From contig NZ_LT607733.1 in NCBI RefSeq assembly GCF_900091445.1, forward strand, positions 6,537,001 through 6,601,000: DNA of 64,000 bases, read 5' to 3'. This DNA comes from Micromonospora echinofusca (GTDB taxonomy: Bacteria > Actinomycetota > Actinomycetes > Mycobacteriales > Micromonosporaceae). Position 1 is the first letter of the stretch. Each line of letters opens with the position of its first letter. The notes under the pieces were generated by a model that was not told the DNA's origin, did not search any database, and saw only the letters and a program-made list of their open reading frames with translations. Both the position numbers and the translations under genes were made by a program. Positions 58,508-64,000 of the stretch are shown here, one piece after another.

Positions 58508-60091
58508 TCAGTACGCGCCCTTGCGGGCGAGCACCACCCCGACCGTGCGCCACAGGATGCTCAGGTCGTACGCCAGCGACCAGTTGTCGACGTAGTAGAG
58601 GTCGAGCCGGACCGCCTCGTCCCAGGACAGGTCGGAGCGGCCGGAGACCTGCCACAGCCCGGTCATGCCCGGCCGGACCAGCAGCCGGCGGCGTACGTCG
58701 CCGAGGAAGTCGCCGTCGTCGGCGGGCAGCGGGCGCGGCCCGACCAGCGACATCTCGCCCTTCAGCACGTTGATCAGCTGCGGCAGCTCGTCCAGCGACG
58801 AGGCCCGCAGGAAGCGGCCCACCGGGAAGACCCGGGGATCCTGTTTCATCTTGAACAGCATGCCGTCGGTCTCGTTGCGGTCGACGAGGCTGGCCAGCCG
58901 GTCCTCCGCGTCCACGTACATGGTGCGGAACTTCCAGACCCGGAAGGTGCGGCCCTCGTGGCCCACCCGGGGCTGGCGGAAGAAGACCGGACCGGGGTCG
59001 GAGAGCCGGATCGCGACCGCGATGGCCAGGAAGACCGGGGCGAGCAGCAGCAGGCCGAGCCCCGCGGCCACCCGGTCCATCAGGTTCTTGGCCAGCAGCG
59101 CCGGCCCGGAGAGGGTCGGCTCCTCGACGTGCAGCAGCGGCAGGCCCTCGATCGGGCGGATGTGCACCCGGGGGCCGGCGATGTCGGTGAGCTGCGGGGC
59201 GACGACCAGGTCGACGCCGGAGCCCTCCAGCTGCCAGGCCAGCCGGCGCAGCTCGCCCGGCTCCGAACTCGCCGAGCCGCAGACCGCGATCGTGTCGCCG
59301 CCGACCTCCCGCACCAGGGCGAGGACGTCGCGGCCCGCGTACACCGGGACGGGGGTCTCGATGCCCTTGGCCGCCGCGTAGCCGTCGGTGATGTGGATGG
59401 CGACCGGCATCAGCCCGGCGGCCGGATTGCGGGTGACCGCCGTGTAGACCTCCAGGCACTCCGGCAGGGTGCCGATCAGCACCATCCGATGGCCGGCCTG
59501 GCTGATGTTGCGCCGGACCACGTGCAGCACGAAGCGGCAGAGGATCCGGTTGAGCAGGATCAGCAGCAGCGCCGCGAGCAGGGCGGTGCCGACCGTGTAG
59601 CGGGACAGGTCGGTCTTGGTGGCGAAGGCGAGGAAGGACACCGTCGCGGCGACGGCGACGCCGGCCCGGATCACCCGCTTGTACTCGTCCGGACCCAGGC
59701 CGAGGTAGCGCCGGTCGTACGCCCGGTTGGCCCAGAGGCTGACGATCCAGCCGAGCGGCAGGAGTACGAACGCCACCGTGTGGAACCACGTGGGGTCCTG
59801 CTCGGCGTTGTAGAAGCCCGCGCGCGACTGGTCGAACGTCTCGATCGCGATCAGGCTGGCCACCGCGGCGGCTGCGAAGTCGAGCAGCAGCAGGAGGGTG
59901 ATGTAGGGCCGGTGCCAGCGGGACACGCGGCGGCGGGCCCGAGCCCACGCGGACCGGGGTACGCCGTTGTGGGACGGCGGTGCCGGCGGCTGGATCTCGA
60001 AGCTGTCGACGTGCCGCACGAGTTTGCTCCGGCCTGTGTTGGTTACCGGGCGCTGGAGGCTTGTCGTCACCTCACCCATGTCCTCCCGCAT
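58508..60091 (-). CDS. Polyprenyl glycosylphosphotransferase (sugar transferase)
   Basis: A 527-residue initiating transferase (WbaP/WcaJ type) that puts a sugar phosphate on undecaprenyl phosphate. After a Pro-rich start come four membrane helices (~60-190), a Rossmann-like part (HRMVLIGTLPECLEVY) and the C-terminal catalytic block: MDRVAAGLGLLLLAPVFL, VWKFRTM, LRASSLDELPQLINVLKG, MSLVGPRPLP and RPGMTGLWQVSGRSD. The start may be ATG 60091, ATG 60079 or GTG 60070. It probably starts a cell-surface polymer; neighbours supply GT4 and CDP-alcohol enzymes. Confidence 0.92.
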   Translation of the reverse strand: MREDMGEVTTSLQRPVTNTGRSKLVRHVDSFEIQPPAPPSHNGVPRSAWARARRRVSRWHRPYITLLLLLDFAAAAVASLIAIETFDQSRAGFYNAEQDPTWFHTVAFVLLPLGWIVSLWANRAYDRRYLGLGPDEYKRVIRAGVAVAATVSFLAFATKTDLSRYTVGTALLAALLLILLNRILCRFVLHVVRRNISQAGHRMVLIGTLPECLEVYTAVTRNPAAGLMPVAIHITDGYAAAKGIETPVPVYAGRDVLALVREVGGDTIAVCGSASSEPGELRRLAWQLEGSGVDLVVAPQLTDIAGPRVHIRPIEGLPLLHVEEPTLSGPALLAKNLMDRVAAGLGLLLLAPVFLAIAVAIRLSDPGPVFFRQPRVGHEGRTFRVWKFRTMYVDAEDRLASLVDRNETDGMLFKMKQDPRVFPVGRFLRASSLDELPQLINVLKGEMSLVGPRPLPADDGDFLGDVRRRLLVRPGMTGLWQVSGRSDLSWDEAVRLDLYYVDNWSLAYDLSILWRTVGVVLARKGAY

Positions 60092-60343
60092 GACACGGGC
60101 CGCTCACTCGCCGTGAGGGCCCGGTCGCCCACCGTCCCAGTCTCCCACGCGGGCGCCGACCCGCGCGCTGCCCCGAGGGACAATGCGCCGGTGTGGTGCC
60201 GCCGGGCGTCTGGCCGGCTCCGCGCCATTTCAGAAGCCGGGGACCGAGCCACTATACCGATGGATGACGGGCCCGGTAGAGCCGCAACTCAGACCTTCGA
60301 CGCGGGACGGCCGATTCCGTTCCGTAGTCGGCAGTGTCGTCAC

Positions 60344-61204
60344 TCACCGTACAAGTCGAGAGAGCCGACGGTCAGCGAGCGGCTTCCCGCCGGTCTGGCA
60401 GGTCGCGCAGTACTGGAGGCTGGAATCGGCGAACGAGACCTCGCGGACGGTGTCCCCGCAGACCGGGCAGGGCTGCCCCGTGCGGGCGTGCACCTTCAGC
60501 CCCGAGCGCTTCTCGCCCTTCAGCTCGGCCGCCTTCTGCCCGACCGACCGGCGCACCGCGTCGCCGAGCACCTCCCGCGTCGCCGCGTGCAGGGTCGCCA
60601 GCTGGTCGTCGGTCAGCCGATTGGTCAGCGCGAACGGCGACAGCTTCGCCGCGTGCAGGATCTCGTCGGAGTACGCGTTGCCGACCCCGGCCAGCACCGT
60701 CTGGTCGGTGAGCACGCCCTTGACCTGGCCCTTGCGGCTGCGCATCCGCTCGGCGAAGGTGGCCGCGTCGGCGGCGAGGGCGTCGGGGCCGAGCCGGGCC
60801 ACCCCGGGCACCGCCGCCGGGTCCGTGACCAGGTAGACGGCGAGGCTCTTCTGGGTGCCGGCCTCGGTCAGGTCGAAGCCCGAGCCGTCGTCGAGGCGTA
60901 CCCGCAGCGCGATCGGTCCCTTCCCGGGGCGCAGCGGGGCTGCGGACGGAAACGCCTCCCGGTAGTGCAGCCAGCCCGCCCGGGCCAGGTGAACCACCAG
61001 GTGCAGCTCGCCGTCGAGCACCACGTCGAGGAACTTGCCATGCCGGCGGGCGTCCGTCACGGTCCGCCCGGCGGCGGCGGTCGGCGCCGGGTCGTACGTC
61101 TTCAGGGCGCTGATCGCGGCGACCTCCAACCGGTCGACGCGCCGCCCCACCGCGCGCTCACGCAGGTAGTCCGTGAGCGCCTCGACCTCCGGTAGTTCGG
61201 GCAC
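60344..61204 (-). CDS. Fpg/Nei-family DNA glycosylase
   Basis: A 286-residue base-excision glycosylase/lyase. It begins with Pro2-Glu3 (VPELPEVEAL), the catalytic N-terminal proline once Met is removed; GVGNAYSDEIL is the helix-two-turn-helix, and a zinc finger is formed by Cys246, Cys249, Cys266 and Cys269. Lys in AGTQKSLAVYL resembles the Nei1/Fpg2 branch of actinobacteria, so the preferred lesion is uncertain. GTG at 61204 lies 6 bases behind TACCGT, sharing the promoter region with the GT4 gene. Confidence 0.9.
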   Translation of the reverse strand: MPELPEVEALTDYLRERAVGRRVDRLEVAAISALKTYDPAPTAAAGRTVTDARRHGKFLDVVLDGELHLVVHLARAGWLHYREAFPSAAPLRPGKGPIALRVRLDDGSGFDLTEAGTQKSLAVYLVTDPAAVPGVARLGPDALAADAATFAERMRSRKGQVKGVLTDQTVLAGVGNAYSDEILHAAKLSPFALTNRLTDDQLATLHAATREVLGDAVRRSVGQKAAELKGEKRSGLKVHARTGQPCPVCGDTVREVSFADSSLQYCATCQTGGKPLADRRLSRLVR

Positions 61205-61210
61205 CAGCCA

Positions 61211-61220
61211 ACGGTAGCCT
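61211..61220. promoter_or_regulatory. Overlapping divergent -10 boxes
   Basis: TAGCCT (61215-61220, plus strand) and TACCGT (61216-61211, minus strand) share two base pairs within a 10-bp segment. Each is 6-8 bases before a GTG start (61229 and 61204). Both genes would give leaderless mRNAs from one bidirectional promoter. Confidence 0.6.
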
Positions 61221-61228
61221 TCTTTCCC

Positions 61229-62479
61229 GTGAGAATCGTGGTGGCGCACAACCGGTACCGGGAGGCTCAGCCCTCCGGTGAGAACACCATCGTCGACGCG
61301 GAGATCGCCCAGCTCACCGCGGCCGGGGTGGAGGTGCTGCCGTTCATCCGCAGCTCGGACGAGATCCCGTCGATGTCGAAGTCGGCCAAGGCGCTGCTGC
61401 CGATCTCGCCGATCTGGGCGCCCCGCGCGCAGGAGGACCTGAGCCGGCTCATCACCGAGCACCGGCCCGACGTGCTGCACCTGCACAACCCGTACCCCCT
61501 GATCTCGCCCTGGATCGTGCGGACCGCGCACCGGCACGGCGTGCCGGTGGTGCAGACGGTGCACAACTACCGCCAGGTCTGCTCCTCGGGGCTCTACTTC
61601 CGCGACGGGATGATCTGCCAGGACTGCCGGGGCCGGGCCCTGGGCGTGCCGGCGATCGTGCACCGCTGCTACCGGGGCTCGCGGGCGCAGAGCGCCCTCA
61701 TGGCGACCACGCTGGCCGTGCACCGGGGCACGTGGCGCTCGGTGGACCGGTTCGTCGCGCTCACCTCGGCGGTCGCCGACCACCTGCGCGACTACGGCAT
61801 CCCGGCAGAGCGGATCGTGGTCAAGCCGAACGGCATCCCCGACCCGGGGGCGCCCGCGCCGCTCGGCGACGGCTTCCTCTACATGGCCCGGCTGTCCCCG
61901 GAGAAGGGGCTCGACCTGCTGCTGGACGCCTGGCGGCGGCACCCGGACGGGGCGCTCGGCCCGCTGCGCATCGCGGGTGACGGCGAGCTGCGCCCGCTGG
62001 CCGAGGCCGCCGCCGCCGAGCGCGCCGACGTGACCTACCTCGGGCCGCTGGACCGCGCCGGGGTGCGCGCCGCGATCGAGGCCAGCGCGGTCATCGTGGC
62101 CGCCTCCACCTGGCACGACGTGCTGCCCACCGTGATCATCGAGGCGTTCGCCGCCGGCCGCCCGGTGCTCGGCACCGCGCTCGGCGGCATCCCGTACCTG
62201 CTCGGCGCCGACGCCCCCCGCGAGCCCGCCGGCACCGGCCCGGCCGCCGTCGCCACGGCCGCCCCGGGGGAGGGTCGCGTCGCGCTGCCCACCGGCGTGG
62301 CGGCGGGCGAGGCGGGCTGGGTGGTGCCCCCGGAGCCGGCCGCCATGGCCGCCGCCCTGCCGGTGGCCCGGGCCGGCGCGGCGACGCTGGCCCCGGCGGC
62401 CCGCGCCCGCTACGAGCGCACGTTCCACCCCGACGTGGTCACCAAGCGCCTCCTCGACGTGTACGCCTCCTTGAGCTGA
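61229..62479 (+). CDS. Glycosyltransferase family 4 protein
   Basis: A 416-residue GT-B enzyme: MRIVVAHNRYREAQPSGENTIV at the acceptor domain, HLHNPYPLISPWIV, VVQTVHNYRQVCSSGLYFRDG, then the donor domain LYMARLSPEKGLDLLLDAW, and EASAVIVAASTWHDVLPTVIIEAFAAGRPVLGT with the E-x7-E signature. It transfers a sugar from a nucleotide sugar to an unknown acceptor, likely for a surface polysaccharide. A Cys-rich loop (CQDCRGRALGVPAIVHRC) is common in this subgroup. GTG 61229 is leaderless. Confidence 0.9.
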   Translation: MRIVVAHNRYREAQPSGENTIVDAEIAQLTAAGVEVLPFIRSSDEIPSMSKSAKALLPISPIWAPRAQEDLSRLITEHRPDVLHLHNPYPLISPWIVRTAHRHGVPVVQTVHNYRQVCSSGLYFRDGMICQDCRGRALGVPAIVHRCYRGSRAQSALMATTLAVHRGTWRSVDRFVALTSAVADHLRDYGIPAERIVVKPNGIPDPGAPAPLGDGFLYMARLSPEKGLDLLLDAWRRHPDGALGPLRIAGDGELRPLAEAAAAERADVTYLGPLDRAGVRAAIEASAVIVAASTWHDVLPTVIIEAFAAGRPVLGTALGGIPYLLGADAPREPAGTGPAAVATAAPGEGRVALPTGVAAGEAGWVVPPEPAAMAAALPVARAGAATLAPAARARYERTFHPDVVTKRLLDVYASLS

Positions 62480-62985
62480 CCGCCCCTCCGCGCTGCACCA
62501 CCTCGCTTGCCGGGGCGGCGGTGTATCGGACGCTCGTGGGCTCTCTGAGCGGACGGCACCCGTAGTGGCCCGCCGCTACTCGTTTCCGCCATGGCGGTGA
62601 GGTCGTCGCCGCTGAATATGACGCAGCCGAGGATGTCGGCCAGGACCCTCCGCTGTAGGTGTGTCAGGGCGTTCACGAAGATCGCGGCGTCGATTCCTGC
62701 CGCCCGGCACGCCTCGGCGATTTCCCGGACCTTGCCGTGTGTCAGCAGCGTCCGGCGGGAGAAGGGTTGGGACATCCGGGCAGCCCCTCCTGGGCGCTCC
62801 TGCCACCGGTCGGAAGCGCCTCGGCGCTGAACGTACCGACCCACCACCCGGCTGCCGCGGGCCTCGGCCAGGGCGGCAAGCTCGTCGAGCCGGCCCTCGT
62901 ACTGCTTCTCCTTGGCCGAGAACAGACCGATGAGTACGACGTCGGCGCCGTCGAGCGGGTTACCAGCGTCCCCGTACTGCTTCAC
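62410..62985 (-). CDS. HflX N-terminal-domain protein without G domain
   Basis: Up to 191 residues. VVLIGLFSAKEKQYEGRLDELAALAEARGS, VVGRYVQRRGAS, HGKVREIAEACRAAGIDAAIFVNALTHLQRRVLADILGCVIFSGDDL match the N-terminal ribosome-binding domain of HflX (GTP-bdg_N), but no G1-G5 motifs follow. The last ~55 residues are low-complexity and overlap the end of the GT4 gene by 70 bases on the other strand, which suggests a shortened gene that reads on to the next stop. It may be a stand-alone small protein or a truncated paralogue. Confidence 0.6.
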   Translation of the reverse strand: MKQYGDAGNPLDGADVVLIGLFSAKEKQYEGRLDELAALAEARGSRVVGRYVQRRGASDRWQERPGGAARMSQPFSRRTLLTHGKVREIAEACRAAGIDAAIFVNALTHLQRRVLADILGCVIFSGDDLTAMAETSSGGPLRVPSAQRAHERPIHRRPGKRGGAARRGGQLKEAYTSRRRLVTTSGWNVRS

Positions 62986-63048
62986 GCTGACGTGATCGCT
63001 TCTACCGTGCCACCTTCCGGGAACTCCATTCTGCTGCTTGGGACGGCT

Positions 63049-63102
63049 GGAGATCTTGGTAGGAAAGTGCCCCTGGAGGGGCGCTCTCCTGCCAAGATCT
63101 CC
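63049..63102. repeat. 54-bp palindromic element
   Basis: GGAGATCTTGG (63049-63059) and CCAAGATCTCC (63092-63102) are exact complements, and the inside (AGGAAAGTGCCCC / GGGGCGCTCTCCT) pairs too, with three mismatches or wobbles over 25 bp and a 4-base loop. It lies 64 bases upstream of the HflX-N start. A degenerate copy is at 50216-50245. It may be a REP-like mobile repeat, a regulatory RNA fold or a terminator for minus-strand transcription. Confidence 0.75.
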
Positions 63103-63223
63103 GCCGCCACGGTGATGGGCGACTCACGTGCGGTCAGTCGTGGTGTCGTGCCGTCCGAGCGGTCGCACAGACGGGGCAGCTCGACAGGGGCCGAAGAGGG
63201 GTAGGCCGCCCCGGCGTCGCACC

Positions 63224-63946
63224 TCAGCGCAGTGAGGCGCGGGCGGAGAAGGCGATGCTGGCGAGCAGGAAGCCGCCGTTGACGATCGTGAACGCCACCA
63301 TCACCCAGAGGACCAGACCCGGGGCGAAGGCCAGCACCAGACCGGCGGCGAAGATCACCGCGCCGTAGTCGCGGACCAGCTTCACGAGGCGTACGGGCAG
63401 GGAGGTCGAGGTGACCATGCTGGCGGCGTTCGGGCCGGCCTGCATCACGGAGGTGACCAGGTTGACCATCCAGGTGCCGGCGAAGATCGCGACCAGCCAG
63501 CTCGGCGTCGACGGCTCCTGCGCCACGGCCGTCGCCGCCAGGGCGGCGACCAGGGCGATCTGGGCGGCCACGTCGCACAGCACGTCGACCCGGGCACCCG
63601 CCGCGCTGCCCTGACCCGTCACCCGGGCCAGCTGGCCGTCGGCGCAGTCCAGGCAGTACGCCACCTGCCAGCCGACCAGCGCGAGCAGCCCGACCGCCCA
63701 GGCCGGTACGTCGCCGGCGGCGACCCGCCCGGCGAGCGCGACCACGGTGACCGAGGTGGCCAGGCCGAGCACCAGGTTGGCGATGGTCAGCGCCGTCGGG
63801 CGCAGCCCGAGGCGCTGGGCGACGAGCGCGAAGACCGCGCCCAGCCACTGGCTGATCGATTCGCTGAACAGGCCGCCGCCCCGGTTGACCCGGTGGAAGT
63901 CGGCGACGGTGGGACGGGGCTCAGCCAAGGTGGTCGCGGATTGCAC
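63224..63946 (-). CDS. CDP-alcohol phosphatidyltransferase
   Basis: A 240-residue membrane enzyme with about five helices. The family motif is complete: Asp100-x2-Asp103-Gly104-x2-Ala107-Arg108-x8-Gly117-x3-Asp121-x3-Asp125 (DCADGQLAR...). It joins a CDP-activated lipid or polyol with an alcohol to make phospholipids or polyol phosphates. GTG at 63946. It overlaps the end of the next gene by 26 bases, so it is in one unit with it. Confidence 0.9.
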   Translation of the reverse strand: MQSATTLAEPRPTVADFHRVNRGGGLFSESISQWLGAVFALVAQRLGLRPTALTIANLVLGLATSVTVVALAGRVAAGDVPAWAVGLLALVGWQVAYCLDCADGQLARVTGQGSAAGARVDVLCDVAAQIALVAALAATAVAQEPSTPSWLVAIFAGTWMVNLVTSVMQAGPNAASMVTSTSLPVRLVKLVRDYGAVIFAAGLVLAFAPGLVLWVMVAFTIVNGGFLLASIAFSARASLR

Positions 63947-64000
63947 CGGCGTAGTCTGCCAGCCGCTCCCGCGTCTCGGTAGGCGACATCGCCAGGTGTT
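63921..64000 (-). CDS. Unknown protein, C-terminal end only
   Basis: The last 25 codons (HLAMSPTETRERLADYAGAIRD, then HLG and TGA at 63921-63923) of a gene that begins beyond the window. The tail is helical and amphipathic. Its overlap with the CDP-alcohol transferase start implies coupled translation, and such genes often encode nucleotidyl- or glycosyltransferases, but the fragment cannot decide. Confidence 0.55.
   Translation of the reverse strand, partial: HLAMSPTETRERLADYAGAIRDHLG

Noticed and set aside
60092..60343. Gene between the sugar transferase and the Fpg/Nei gene
   Set aside because: The 252 bases hold no motif-bearing reading frame; the region is probably promoter and untranslated DNA.
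1..64000. tRNA, rRNA, prophage or biosynthetic gene cluster
   Set aside because: No cloverleaf with a T-loop GTTCGAA-type core, no rRNA sequence, no phage structural or integrase gene, and no PKS, NRPS or terpene synthase gene was found. Long minus- and plus-strand shadow readings of Arg/Pro/Ala-rich sequence are artefacts of high GC.

Overview
The window is high-GC actinobacterial DNA, most like a Micromonospora or a close relative (Micromonosporaceae). The evidence is codon usage that is almost all G/C in third position, many start codons 5-8 bases behind a TANNNT -10 box (leaderless mRNAs), a Bpa proteasome activator, three LytR-CpsA-Psr ligases, several actinobacterial families (DUF4192, DUF5926, DUF5701, DUF6457) and small intergenic palindromic repeats. 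No rRNA, tRNA, CRISPR array, prophage or complete insertion sequence was found. Family names come from recognising motifs, not from a database search.

Layout. 1-5250: end of a GNAT gene, an Orc1/Cdc6-like ATPase behind a striking palindromic control region, two tandem LppU-like membrane proteins, an EamA exporter carrying a TTA codon, and a prepilin peptidase. 5256-8465: a large fusion of an EndoQ-type PHP endonuclease with a UvrD helicase. 8551-13417: metallophosphoesterase, fructosamine-kinase-like gene with moaA and moaD, DUF4192. 13424-19053: serine hydrolase, AraC/glyoxalase pair, an acyltransferase-like gene, then an accretion zone with two gene remnants (coaD-like and methyltransferase) and a GAP membrane protein between two copies of a ~98-bp repeat. 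19069-22063: fdhD, mobA, DUF6457, YbjN-like protein. 22170-28322: beta-propeller protein, Lrp/AsnC with dimethylargininase, amino-acid binding lipoprotein, alpha/beta hydrolase, Bpa. 28356-36583: two overlapping HAD phosphatases, membrane protein, OsmC, metallopeptidase, AIM24, prephenate dehydratase, ACT and PAS proteins, NERD protein. 36747-42210: arginine deiminase, DUF5926, an RsbW-like kinase next to a GAF-PAS histidine kinase, GDPD, rhodanese. 42264-47237: three LCP genes and a UDP-glucuronate-decarboxylase-like epimerase. 47327-58469: two Na+/solute symporter modules, each with a small membrane partner, plus a LytS/LytTR two-component system, a flavin reductase whose first codons contain a near-consensus parS site, an SRPBCC protein, an ABC exporter and DUF5701. 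58508-64000: sugar transferase, Fpg/Nei glycosylase, glycosyltransferase, HflX-N protein, CDP-alcohol phosphatidyltransferase.

How the genes fit together. Molybdenum cofactor genes (moaA, moaD, mobA, fdhD) lie in two nearby groups. Arginine-related hydrolases (ddaH, arcA) have their own candidate regulators (Lrp/AsnC; a 21-bp palindrome). The LCP, epimerase, sugar transferase, GT4 and CDP-alcohol transferase genes point to cell-wall glycopolymer synthesis. The symporters, the LytTR system and a CRP-like site suggest regulated uptake of acetate or a related organic acid. The most unusual items are the EndoQ-UvrD fusion, the repeated 20-bp dyad before the ATPase, the remnant zone between paired repeats, the parS-like site and a promoter with overlapping -10 boxes between fpg/nei and the glycosyltransferase.
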